From positions 43,155 to 107,154 of the forward strand of contig JBBHKE010003575.1 of NCBI GenBank assembly GCA_037447655.1: DNA of 64,000 nt, written 5' to 3'. Origin of the DNA: Zygnema cylindricum (Eukaryota > Streptophyta > Zygnematophyceae > Zygnematales > Zygnemataceae). Shown here piece after piece: positions 52,378-62,600 of this stretch; within the stretch, counting starts at the first letter, position 1; each line of letters begins with the position of its first letter. The position numbers and the translations under genes were made by a program. The notes below the pieces were generated by a model. That model worked only from the letters and a program-made list of their open reading frames with translations, had not been told where the DNA came from and searched no databases.

Positions 52378-53545
52378 TTGCTCTCTCCCTTTCCCTCTCC
52401 ATCTTCCCCTTTCTCTTCTTCTTTCAAGCGTGTATATTATGGTTTATTGTGACCTATTTGTTAGGAAAGTAGTCGTTTGCGTCCAATATCTTCAAGCCAA
52501 TTAGGACAGGTAAAATGGGGTTTATTTATCTAGAAAATAAATCAATAAGTAAGAAGAATGAACGAAAAGTGCCTAGACATTGCCGAAAATCCGTACAAAA
52601 TAATACCTCTGTAATTTAGATTTTGGAAAAATGACCTCCATTATGACCAGTTAAACCATTTTTCAGTTATGAAAAACGTTCTTAAGAATTTGTGTAAATG
52701 TCAAATGACATTCGGTATTTACATAATTCAACTCACTCGTGAATATTTACACAATAAAGCATTCATTGGATCCATATTACAAATTATCACCACAATATGA
52801 ACGACCCTCGAATGCGCAAAAATATAATTGTTCCAAACAAATTTTATTTTAACGAAATAACTCTGACTATGGTCTAATTCTTTCAGCTTTCCTCATCAGA
52901 AAGGATTTGGATTTCGGTACGGATCTGTTTAGCCAACCACACTAATATTGGTGAGGCCAAAATTAACCTCGGAAGCATCCTAGTTAAATACTGCCTAGAG
53001 AATAATACCCCAAACAAACAAAGCGTATCCAAAGTCAAAAGTAGCTCACGATATTCTATGAGGATTATCCTTGGTATCATGGATATTCTCATGGACATAT
53101 AATGCCCTCTATTAAAAAACAACATTCCTCCTATTATCGCTACAAAGAGGCCCGATAATATAAGCGTTACCCAATAAAGTGTAGATTTTCCTCCTCCAAA
53201 TTGTTCAACATACAATAAAAGATCCTCGTTCAAAATTTTGTTTCTCCTCCATCTCTCCGTTTTTGGGCCTCCGTTTCAATCCATGAGACAATTTTTCTTT
53301 TTGTTGTACGGAAAATAAGTAAGGGGCCTTGAATGGCAACAAATATCCCCGCCAACCTGATAAGATAAACAAACACAACCTGAAATTTAACGTAGACACA
53401 CGAGATTTGACGTGGATAAGATAGTACTAATTTCAAAAGATCGGGATAAGGACAAAAGTAAACCCTCGCTGGAAAAAAATCAAGTGTTATGGCCGCAAGT
53501 ACGGAAGGTACAATAACTATAAAAAGGAAAAATATATACATGAAG
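52378..53545 (-). repeat. E3, coding half (after Copia D)
   Basis: Continues the pyrimidine tract interrupted at 41112, then follows E1: GGGGTTTATTTATC, AAGTAGAATGAAC-like and GACATTGCC blocks of the 3' flank, then the protein. Similarity to E1 fades at about 53545, upstream of the second membrane-segment region. Confidence 0.75.
52883..53541 (-). pseudogene. E3: membrane-protein gene copy (frameshifted, 5' part missing)
   Basis: Two frames: 53230-53541 encodes CVYVKFQVVFVYLIRLAGIF and KIVSWIETEAQKRRDGGETK, then a 1-2 base shift gives [20 protein letters not shown] and VTLILSGLFVAIIGGMLFF, ending LPRLILASPILVWLAKQIRT. All match E1 in order (for example WIETETEKRRDSGETG, YVKRFGGEKSKLYWV). The N-terminal acidic segment of E1 is absent. 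The stop after GGETKF shows it is broken. Confidence 0.7.
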
Positions 53546-54372
53546 GAGACGAAGCATTTTTACATTTTCATATTCATTTTAGCTTTGTATTATTATTCTT
53601 TTTGCTTCGGGATGTGCTTTGCTGTTGTCTATTCCACGGTTTCTACTCGCCAGCTGGTTAGGTTTCATGTTTCTTGGTTTGATTAGACACATGCACGACA
53701 TACGGTACACGTCGTACAGTCCTGCGAAACCCAAATAGCACCCAAATACAAATTAGTGTAGCGGCTGCCCGTCTTAACGCCTAAATATAAACAACTAAAA
53801 TGTCCGACGGCATGCGGCATGACAGGGGGGAGGGGTGAGGGGGGAGGAGAGGGGGTCCGATGGGACTCTGGGGATTGGAGAGTTTGGTGAGGAGAGCGGC
53901 TTAGTAGGGGGAGCGAGAGAGATGGAAACGGAGGAGTTGCGGGGCGAAAGCTGTGTGCCAGGTGTGCGCTGGCTCCACCTTGGGTAGCCGGGTAGCAAGG
54001 GACAGGAAGGGAGAGGCCGGGCCGGAAGAACGGCAGCGAGGGAAAAGGCGGCGGGGAAACGCAATGCGTAAACCTAAAGCTCATCCTAAAAAAAAAAAAA
54101 AACAATCCATAATTTCCTCTACACCTCTTCGATAATCTACCATAAAAAAATAAAAAGAGCAGCCCAGCCAGGCGCCCATTCTTCCCTGTCCTCCAAAATC
54201 GTCCGCTGCCACTTTTTCGGAGAAAACCTCCTTCCCAAACAAACTTCACAAACCCAAACAAACCTCCTCCCTCCCCCCACCTCCCTCCTCCCTCCCTCCT
54301 CCCCCCTCGTCCCTTCCCTCTCCTCCCACCTCCAGCACGCGTATGGATTCCACCACAGCTCTCAGGCAGGCG
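53546..54372. other. Region between E3 and element G
   Basis: Low-complexity stretches dominate: GGGGAGGAGAGGGG-type tracts (53826-53870), an A14 run near 54089, and CCTCC repeats (54262-54335). An open stretch on the minus strand (53683-54261) is Pro/Ser/Phe-rich and I regard it as non-coding. It may be the diverged 5' flank of E3, as E1 and E2 also have purine/pyrimidine tracts there. Confidence 0.4.
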
Positions 54373-54377
54373 CCTCT

Positions 54378-55244
54378 TGTTAAAAAATAGGATCGTTGCT
54401 CACAAAAACGGACAGAAAAATATATCATGCACAGCGGAAGCTTAACACGAACAGTCTCACAATCTCACAACAAAGTACATCGACCAAATATACTTTTATT
54501 TAGCCGAAGGCTTTTCCTTTTCCTTTACAATACTCTCACTCTTACTCTCACTCTTCTTACTCACTCACATCTTCTCACTCACTCACTTCTCACTCACATC
54601 TTCTCACTCACTCACTTCTCACTCACATCTTCTTACTCACATCTTCTCACTCACTCACTTACTCTCACTTCTCCACTTACTCTAACTTCTCCACTTACTC
54701 TCACTCTCACTTAACTCTGATGCATCACTATTTCAGACGCATGATGCATCTCCTATTACAGACGCATAATCATTCCAAACTCACACTTCTCTTTAAATAA
54801 GAATACACGGGAAGACTTCCTCTGCACGACTTCCCTACTTACTCCTCACGTCACTGACTTGCTAGCTTCACGGAAACTCACTCACACACTCACTAGAACT
54901 TTCAGCTAGCTTCACGGAAACTCACTCACACACTCACTAGAACTTTCAGCTAGCTTCACGAATACTCACTCACACACTCACTAGAACTTTCAGCTAGCTT
55001 CACGGAAACTCACTCACACACTCACTAGAACTTTCAGCGCCGAAATAGAAGTGACGCGGAACTTCAACGGTGCGCTGAACCAAGCATACAGTACAAAGGT
55101 CCTACGCACTAAATGAACCAACGTCCGTACAGTATCAAATGAAACTACGGTCCTAGCCGACGCGAACTGAACAAACATAACTTAACGCGAACTGAGCCAA
55201 ACGTGAATTCGGCCGATCCGCCGATTCACCCAATATTCCTAACA
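54378..55244 (-). repeat. Element G 3' LTR (867 bp, four 44-bp units)
   Basis: TGTTAAAAAATAGG at the left and CCAATATTCCTAACA at the right (plus strand). It has a CTCACT/CTTACTC-rich stretch (54530-54715) and four tandem copies of the unit containing GCTAGCTTCACGGAAACTCA (54863-55037). Confidence 0.93.
54861..55038. repeat. 44-bp tandem repeat in element G 3' LTR
   Basis: Four units of TAGCTTCACGGAAACTCACT then CACACACTCACTAGAACT and TTCAGC; one unit has AATA for GAAA. The 5' LTR has only two units (about 57042-57132). The 88-bp difference accounts exactly for the LTR length difference. Confidence 0.93.
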
Positions 55245-55745
55245 TTCCCCCTCTTATTGGGCGAAGCGGTGAGAGGCCCAATGCCGATGCTATTTGCCCC
55301 CTCTCAAACTTGTCGCCGTACGCCAATACCAAAATCGAAAACCAATCCATTCGCGCTCCAAACAAAACCGTACATGCGAAACCGTACATATATTTTCCTC
55401 TTCAAATTTTTCCTTCGTCACCTCCTCACCTCACCTCACTCACGAACGTCTTCCTCACAACTTCACAATTATTGTTCCTCATAGAAATATCTGTCCAACA
55501 CCTGCCATGTGCAAATGCCGCCGTTTCCAATTTCTTAACCATACACGAACTGACTGGCAAGTCTTTAAGCTGCCGCTTACCGTTTTTAACATTAAACTTA
55601 AATGTCTTAACATTGCGGCAAGTATCATTTTCTGCAAAATCTTTATTTTCTCCTTGACGAATTCCAAGACAAAATCCATGACGAATTCCACGACCAAATC
55701 GCCGACCACGACCACGTCTTCCTCCTCCCTCCGAGCCTCTTTTCC

Positions 55746-56357
55746 TTAATCAAAAACATATCCGTACAATTCACCATTTCTCCTCCATTGAAATCTTTGC
55801 AATCTCTTCCCCTTTTCTTTCCCAATTTTCCACACATTTTCTTCCACAGTTTCTTCGTCTCCTTCCTCGTTTCCTTCTTCTTCTTTCACATCCTCATTAT
55901 TTTCAGCTTCTTCATCCTCCAAATCGGAATCATCCTCGACTTCTTGCATCTCCTTGCAACTTATCTCCTTCAAAAATGCGACATCAATATCCGGATTTCC
56001 TCCAATTGGACTCCAATTCGGAGTCGGATCATCACTCACTCGAAAATTTCCTTTCCTTCTAACATCGGATATTCTCTCATCCACGTAACTAAACCTGTTC
56101 AAAAACAGATCACATCGTCTTTCCTCGAACATGGTTGAAGCTTCACCACTAACTTGGCAAGCTGGATCACTCGAGAGAAATGATTCAGCAGTAGCCTTTC
56201 CGAAATGAAACTCCTCTTTACTCTTCAAACTCTCACTGCCACAAGGGTTGAACCTCGGCTCCTTACTCACATAAGACCTTCCATTACTTCCTCCAAACTC
56301 ATTCTGAAGTCTCACAGTAATATACTCGATCACCGTGTCGAACAATTTAGAAAACAA
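55746..56357 (-). CDS. Element G Gag (shortened)
   Basis: A 203-codon frame, MFSKLFDTVIEYITVRLQ at the start. YVDERISDVRRKGNFRV resembles LVDQRITDANRKGKFKV of Copia D, followed by a strongly acidic segment (EDDSDLEDEEAENNEDVKEE). The UBN2 core and zinc knuckles of D and F are missing. Past 55746 an RG-rich tail (GRRGRGRRFGRGIRHG) is readable in another frame, recalling the RGG tails of D and F. It looks like an internally deleted Gag, possibly frameshifted at its end. The start could lie upstream of 56357, towards the primer site. Confidence 0.65.
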   Translation of the reverse strand: MFSKLFDTVIEYITVRLQNEFGGSNGRSYVSKEPRFNPCGSESLKSKEEFHFGKATAESFLSSDPACQVSGEASTMFEERRCDLFLNRFSYVDERISDVRRKGNFRVSDDPTPNWSPIGGNPDIDVAFLKEISCKEMQEVEDDSDLEDEEAENNEDVKEEEGNEEGDEETVEENVWKIGKEKGKRLQRFQWRRNGELYGYVFD

Positions 56358-56559
56358 ATCCTCAGAAATACTTGCACCTCCAGAATTGACTTTTTAAACA
56401 AGAAGCATGTCCAAACGGAAAGACTTTTCGAGAACAGGAAACACGTCAAAATTCCTCTTTCCCATGTCTCCTACTTCCTCACTACCTCACTAACTTCCTC
56501 TACTCACAACTGAAGCACCTTCCTCACAAACGAGAACACTAACCCGCTCCGATACCAAT

Positions 56560-57338
56560 TGTTAAAAAATAGGATCGTTGCTCACAAAAACGGACAGAAA
56601 AATATATCATGCACAGCGGAAGCTTAACACGAACAGTCTCACAATCTCACAACAAAGTACATCGACCAAATATACTTTTATTTAGCCGAAGGCTTTTCCT
56701 TTTCCTTTACAATACTCTCACTCTTACTCTCACTCTTCTTACTCACTCACATCTTCTCACTCACTCACTTCTCACTCACATCTTCTCACTCACTCACTTC
56801 TCACTCACATCTTCTTACTCACATCTTCTCACTCACTCACTTACTCTCACTTCTCCACTTACTCTAACTTCTCCACTTACTCTCACTCTCACTTAACTCT
56901 GATGCATCACTATTTCAGACGCATGATGCATCTCCTATTACAGACGCATAATCATTCCAAACTCACACTTCTCTTTAAATAAGAATACACGGGAAGACTT
57001 CCTCTGCACGACTTCCCTACTTACTCCTCACGTCACTGACTTGCTAGCTTCACGGAAACTCACTCACACACTCACTAGAACTTTCAGCTAGCTTCACGGA
57101 AACTCACTCACACACTCACTAGAACTTTCAGCGCCGAAATAGAAGTGACGCGGAACTTCAACGGTGCGCTGAACCAAGCATACAGTACAAAGGTCCTACG
57201 CACTAAATGAACCAACGTCCGTACAGTATCAAATGAAACTACGGTCCTAGCCGACGCGAACTGAACAAACATAACTTAACGCGAACTGAGCCAAACGTGA
57301 ATTCGGCCGATCCGCCGATTCACCCAATATTCTTAACA
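56560..57338 (-). repeat. Element G 5' LTR (779 bp, two 44-bp units)
   Basis: Same ends as the 3' LTR; nearly identical for the first 480 bp and last 200 bp. The primer-binding site follows on the minus strand. Confidence 0.93.
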
Positions 57339-57343
57339 CCTCC

Positions 57344-58298
57344 GCCTCTCCCTCCTCCTCCCTCCTCCCCTCGCCCCTCGCCCGCCTCCTCCCCCTCCGC
57401 CTTCTCCCGCTGCCCCCCCCGCATCGCCTCTCTGGCCGCCTGGCAAGCCCTCGCCATGGCCGCCCTGTAGCGCGGATGCGCCGACGTGGCGTGGCGTCAG
57501 GCGCCCACGTGGACGGCCACCGCGAAGCGCGAGGTCTCTGCCATGCCCGCCTGCGTCTTGTTAAATCGACGAGGCAGATGTTGCTACACTCACTTTTCCT
57601 GCGCGAAAAACGTCAATTCTGTCCGGCACAAAAGTAAACAGCCGTACAGTACAGTCGTTGTACCGTACGACCCCACCGGCACGCACTGTACTGTAGCACT
57701 TCCAATCGGCTCCGCACGTTCGAAGTTTCGAACTTTGCACTTTACAATTTACATTATGGCGCGCGAACGACAGCGGCAGCGCCAGGCATGCGGCGGGCCG
57801 CGTCACTATGACAATGGGTGCACACCGTACTTTGGCGGGTCGGAACTGCGGGAACAGCGCAATTGCGCAGGTGTCTTCCCGGTAGTCGCGGCGTGGAACT
57901 GTGCGGTAATGATGCGCAGAAAGTCACAACGTAGACCGTAAAAGCGCTACATAGAGTCATTCCGTACGATTCACGCATTTAACGGTTCAATGAGCGTACA
58001 GGACGTTTTTACTACATTTAGTTTCGCGTACGTTTGTTTTCCATTTAAACACAGTACTGTTCGGTAAAGTACCGTACGCGTAAAACTGCGGAACGACCAG
58101 CGACATGTAGCGAGCGCCTTCGTCTGTCCGATGAAGATCTTTGAGCTCCCTCCGCCGTCGATTTTAGGGCATCCGGCCGCCGGTTACAGCTCTTAGGACT
58201 GCTCTCTCCCCGATTCTCATTCTCTTCCAGCTGCTGCTCTCTGCGGACACGCTGCTGCTCCTTCGCTCCCTCGCCTTCACCTCTCTCTGCTGGTCGCC
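57344..58298 (+). promoter_or_regulatory. GC-rich region upstream of RPS24
   Basis: CT- and CG-rich (57340-57440), then CGTAC-rich sequence. The last ~150 bp before the RPS24 start hold pyrimidine-rich tracts (TCTCCCCGATTCTCATTCTC, CTTCGCTCCCTCGCC), typical of 5' UTRs of ribosomal protein genes. I see no TATA box I would assert. No other gene is evident; the open stretch 57486-57941 has no recognisable features. Confidence 0.4.
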
Positions 58299-59860
58299 AT
58301 GGCGGAGGCTAAGGCGTGCACTGTCCGTACAAGGAAATTTATGACCAACCGCCTTCTGCAGCGAAAGCAGTTTGTAAGTCCGGACGACCTCAGCGTCTCG
58401 CCCTTCTGGAACCCTAAAAGTTTCGCTAATTGTTATTGCGTATCGTTTACGAAAGATTTTTCTGTCTGGCGTCTTCTTATGGCGGGGGATGGGGTGCAGA
58501 TTATAGACGTGCTTCATCCTGGCCGACCTAACGTCTCCAAGGTGAGGACAGCAAAGGCTGGAAGGGAAGGGAAGAAAATCTCTTATTGAATTCTAAACAT
58601 GCGATTGAGCTGTAGCATATGCTTTGGAATAGGTTCCAACCGGCTGTCTGGTTCTGCTTTCAAACATGTAAAAACTGACTGGAGGGCTGCATTTTTTCGG
58701 GTTTTTCCTAAACCCTGAACTTCCAATGGATCCATTCCTTAAAAAAATGTTAATTCAAATGATAGCAGTGCTCAAGGAAATCACTCTCTTTCAACTAAAT
58801 TGTATCACTCCGTTTTTTAGAAACCACCACGATAAACATTCTTTCTTCTCAAAAGGAGCACTAAAACTTGCATCCATTCCAATTATTGAAGACGTCAGGA
58901 AATCTTAAAGGTATCTCTGGGTTTTAGGGTTTGAAACCCCTTCCTGAAAAATTGTGAGCCGGTCTTGTTTCCAGGCGGAGCTGAAGGACATCCTCGCCCG
59001 GATGTACGACAAACAGGATCCTCAGTGCATTTCTGTTTTCGGCTTCCGTACTCAGTTTGGTGGAGGCAAGTCCACAGGCTTTGGACTTATCTATGATACC
59101 TTGGAGGCAATCAAGAAGTACGAGCCTAAGCATCGATTGGTCAGGGTAAGTTTGTGAAAAACATATGGTGCCTTAACAAACTGGCTGTGGTCTGGCTGCA
59201 CATGTTCTCATGCTGTCATACAGTTCAAAGTTACTGGAAGTATGAATACTCAAATGAGTATGAGTATGAGTACTCCATCCCTGTTGGGCACATGAATTCC
59301 GCTGCTGGATTTCCAGTGCATATAGTTTATTTTTTTGAGCTCCAGATGACGCGTTCCGTTTATGATGTGCATGAGTGTAGTAGCCCTCGCAGTTTTTTTT
59401 TTAAGGACGCGTAACGTTTTTTTTTTCGCCAACTTGGAAAGCTACACATGGTTACACATGCTGTAGCTTTTCTCCTGGCTCCACTTTTAGGTTTCTGGAT
59501 GACTTGCCACATTGATTTCGGTAATTCGACTACAGCCATCCCAGCCAGTCAGTTATTTGTATCTGATTCATCTAAGCCACTTTGGTGCCTGTACGTGTCG
59601 CAGAATGGGTTAGAAACGAGGGTGGCAAAGTCCAGGAAGCAGATCAAGGAGCGGAAAAATCGGTCAATTCGTATCCGAGGAGTGAAGAAGGTGAGTTGTC
59701 CACACTGGCTCCCTCGCTTTTCTGTCTCGATAGTAGCAGTGGGAAGCAAAGAGTAGCATAAGGGAAGGAATTGCAATTCACAATGGTCTCACTTTCAATT
59801 GTGTGCTGTCTGTGTCTGCAGAACAAGGCTGCGGGAGAAGCAAAGAAATCAAAGAAGTAA
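58299..59860 (+). CDS. RPS24: 40S ribosomal protein S24 (eS24), five exons
   Basis: Coding exons: 58299-58373, 58500-58541, 58975-59145, 59604-59690, 59822-59860. All introns are GT-AG (126, 433, 458 and 131 bp) and all exon junctions are in phase 0. The joined protein has 137 residues, the usual size. Exon 1 encodes [16 protein letters not shown], exon 2 [14 protein letters not shown], exon 3 the [20 protein letters not shown] core and EPKHRLVR, exon 4 [11 protein letters not shown] and IRGVKK, exon 5 a basic tail ending KKSKK. eS24 is part of the small cytosolic ribosomal subunit. The ATG sits in GCCATGG, a good start context. GRPNVSKAEL, FGLIYDT and NGLET are plant-like. Everything appears intact. 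Confidence 0.95.
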
Positions 59861-60603
59861 ATGGCGTAGCATCAGAGGCTTTAGTTTTTGTCCACTGGCA
59901 GCCAGTGCTAGTGAAGCTTGCGGTGTTCCATGCTTTTATTACAAGATAAGAAAGGCCACAGCTTTGTGCAAACATCCTGTGGCTGATTGTCTCTCTGTCA
60001 GTGCCTTTCACGTTCAAGCGATGTAATGATTGCTGTCCATACTATCTCTCATTTTTCCCGGTTTACTTCCTTTCTTTTACTCGCAATGTTCCTCTGACCT
60101 CTACCGCGGTTGCCTCCTCAACCAGCCGGATGTCTTTGTCTACTCCTGTTTCTTCGCTTCTTCCCCTCCCTTTCACTCTCTCTCTCTCAATTACCGTTCT
60201 CGACATCCCTTTGTAATGATGTGCATGGTAATGTCAAGGATGCGTTTTGCCATGTTGTCGATGGAGTCTCGTTTTTGTTCTTGTTTTTTGCATATGGTTT
60301 GGTTTCCTTCTTCCTATTTTACTTTTCTCTCTTTTCTATTAGTTTATTTTTCTCTCCGCTGATCTGGTGTCTGCACCACTGTCATATGATTAGCTGATGA
60401 ATCGTTATGTCGCCACTCTTGGCGTAGCATACTATTTTGTTGTTTTGATAAATACTATATTACATAAAGTATTAAATTTAAGTACGCACTATATATCGTG
60501 AATTTTTTTACGATATAATATGTTGGTCTAGGTGCGATATATTAAGACCTCTGAACGGTCGATAATCGATATATCGAATATCAAATTTATCACGATACAA
60601 GTT
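59861..60603. other. RPS24 3' region and decayed J-like sequence
   Basis: The 3' UTR probably extends some hundreds of bases, but I cannot fix a polyadenylation site. T-rich sequence at 60050-60400 is not coding. From about 60480 to 60600 CGATATATCG/TATCG motifs recall J1 and J2, without identifiable termini. Confidence 0.4.
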
Positions 60604-60715
60604 TACCCGGTACAAAACATTAATTTAAAGTAACAATTTCATTCCGTTACAGCGAAACGCTATAAAAGTAGTACAAAAAAAATTTGCTAAAAAATAAATT
60701 AAAAGACTAAGCTTC
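60604..60715. mobile_element. Remnant right arm of a foldback element
   Basis: Complementary to the left part of FB1 and to 60730-60840: AAAGTAACAATTTCATTCCG and AAAAGACTAAGCTTCGGTTA. It ends GGTTACATGGGAAGGTGCCC, a foldback terminus comparable to GGGTACTTTCGCATGTAACC of FB1. A second copy starts directly after it in the opposite sense. Confidence 0.6.
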
Positions 60716-60723
60716 GGTTACAT

Positions 60724-61812
60724 GGGAAGGTGCCCAAATGTAACTGTAAGTTAGTCTTGTTACTTTGTTTCTTTAATGAAAATTTTACTATTTTCATAGT
60801 GTTCCGCTGTAACGAAATGAAATCGTTACTTTAAATTGTGACGGACGTTGACGTGGTTGTTATTTTTGACAATCTAGATGACTATCAAAAGTAATCTTCT
60901 TTAGAGATCTTTCATTTGATACCATTAGTCCTTTTCCATTGCAAGAATTGTGAGGGTGCGGCCCCATGTGGCTAGGTTTGGGTTATTTTTTCTGTCGTTT
61001 TCCTTTCAAACTTAGCGCCGTACTGCCTTTTCCTTTCAAACTTAGCGCCGTACTGCCTAAGTTGAAACTGTACAAAGAAATCGTAAGTTTGTAGAATACA
61101 ATTTGCGTCATTCTCGAACTTAGGATGTACTAAAATTTGTTGTCTTGTGTTTTTTCGACCCACTGTCACGTCATCTTCAAACTAATCATAAACCACTTCG
61201 GCAATGTGCTTTAAGCAAAGTAGAACCGTTTACAAAACAAGGAAAACATATTCCCAAGTGTAAAACGGTTTCAAAAGATTTTGACGACTGAAAAAAGTAT
61301 AGGGCTATTTGTTTTTGTCCCCATGCACCTTAACCTGTTTTTTTTTTCCAAAGGTCTCAAGGCTGCAGAGTCATTTCACGAAAAGTTGAAAAATCCGCAA
61401 AGGTGAAAAATTTGCGAAGTCATGGCGGCCGGATAGGAGAGGTTTATGCAAAGGCGTGTTGTACAGCCACGGATGCAAAGTTGTATGTCTAAGATGTCAC
61501 GCAATGACATGCGACATACCAAATCGTTTCAAAAATTGCGATGCGTCTTGCGACGCTTCAAAAAGTTTCAAACAAATACGGTGCGGCAAAGACAAATTGC
61601 ACACGGTAAGAGCCGTCACGGGTATTGTCGACGTATACAATCGTCACAAACTTAAGTAACAATTTCGAGTAAACAGATAGAGACACCTAAAGTCCGGGTC
61701 CGCTAGATCCGCGCTAAAATACAAAGTAAGTTCGCTAAGTTTCAAGTACATGGGGTCGTACCCTGAGATAGACGCGGTGGTGGGAGAGGGATAGAGAAAG
61801 AGGCGCATTCAC
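60724..61812. mobile_element. FB2: foldback-type element, left arm, interrupted by P1
   Basis: TAAGTTAGTCTTGTTACTTTG and ACGAAATGAAATCGTTACTT match FB1. At 60951 the arm stops in TTGCAAGAATTGTGA and continues at 61764 as TGAGATAGACGCGGTGGTGG, matching the complement of FB1 (AATTGTGAGATAGATGCGGT). The insertion between is P1 with TGA target duplication. The rest of FB2 is missing after about 61812, where P2 begins. Confidence 0.7.
60954..61763. mobile_element. P1: Harbinger-like element in FB2, TGA TSD
   Basis: Left terminus GGGTGCGGCCCCATGTGG, right terminus ACATGGGGTCGTACCC, TSD TGA at 60951-60953 and 61764-61766. It has a 33-bp tandem duplication near the left end (TTTTCCTTTCAAACTTAGCG repeated from about 60999 and 61028). 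810 bp, no transposase. Its right 700 bp are the inverted counterpart of P2. Confidence 0.82.
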
Positions 61813-61815
61813 TTA

Positions 61816-62600
61816 GGGTACAACCCCATGTAGTTGTAAGAACTTAAATTGTATTTCAGCGCGGATCCGACAGACCCGGATTTCAAGTCTCTATGTGTTT
61901 GCTCGAAATTGTTACTTAAGTTTGTGACGGTTGTATACGTCGACAATGCCAGTGACGACTGTCACCGTGTACAATCTGCGTATGCCGTATTTTTTGAAAC
62001 TTTTTGAAGCGTCGCAACACACAGTAATTTTTGAAGCGATTTGGTTTGTCGCATGTCATTGCGTGACATCGTAGACGTACAACCTTGCAGCAGTGGCTGT
62101 ATTAGATGCCTTTGCTTAAACCTCTCCCGTCCGGCCGCCATGACTTCCCAGGGACGGCCGCCATGACTTCACATTTTTCACCTTCGCAAATTTTTCACCT
62201 TTACGTGAAATGACACTCCACCGTCGAGACCCTTTCGAAAAGAAACCGTACAAGGTGCATGCGGACAAAAACGAACAGCCCTCTATTTTTTTCAGTCGTT
62301 AAAATCTTTGTAAACTTTTCACACGTGGTAATATGTTTTCCTATTTGTGTAAACGGTTCTACTTTGCTTAAAACACATTGCAAACGTAGTTTATGATAAG
62401 TTTGAAGATGACGTGACAGTGGGTCGAAAAACACAAGACAACAAATTTTCATACATCCTAAGTACGAGAATGACGCAAATTGTACTCTACAGATTTGTGA
62501 TTTTTTCGTACGGTTTCAACTTAGGTAGTACGACGTTAAGCTATAAAAAGGGGGGGGAGGGGGGCTGGAGGGGAAAACGACGGAAAAAAATCCGTACTTA
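61816..62600. mobile_element. P2: Harbinger-like element, inverted relative to P1, interrupted by FB1
   Basis: Left terminus GGGTACAACCCCATGTAG after TTA (61813-61815). The sequence mirrors P1 across 61764-61815, giving a palindrome with arms near 780 bp. It stops at CCGTACTTA, where the related P0 has CCTTACTTATGGACATGGGG, so FB1 entered the right end here and the last ~20 bases should lie beyond the window. Confidence 0.78.

Larger units (their letters stand above)
54378..57338 (-). mobile_element. Element G: second gag-only LTR retrotransposon
   Basis: LTRs at 54378-55244 (867 bp) and 56560-57338 (779 bp), almost identical apart from the number of 44-bp repeat units. Flanks CCTCT (54373-54377) and CCTCC (57339-57343) are a TSD with one mismatch or change. 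On the minus strand the order is LTR, primer site TTGGTATCGGAGC (complement of 56547-56559), a shortened gag, a purine tract, LTR. The internal region is only 1.3 kb and has no pol. Confidence 0.92.

Noticed and set aside
53683-54261. 192-codon minus-strand open frame
   Set aside because: Composition follows CT-rich repeats and an A/T run; no domain and no matching copy in E1 or E2.
54427-54714. 95-codon open frame of Thr/Leu/Ser/His repeats (also at 56609-56896)
   Set aside because: It is the CTCACT repeat region of the element G LTRs, present identically in both LTRs.
54861-55038. Regular 44-bp repeats that might suggest a CRISPR array
   Set aside because: Units are contiguous with no spacers and lie in an LTR of a eukaryotic retrotransposon.
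57486-57941. 151-codon open frame upstream of RPS24
   Set aside because: GC-rich region gives long frames by chance; overlapping frames exist on the other strand and no domain is recognised.
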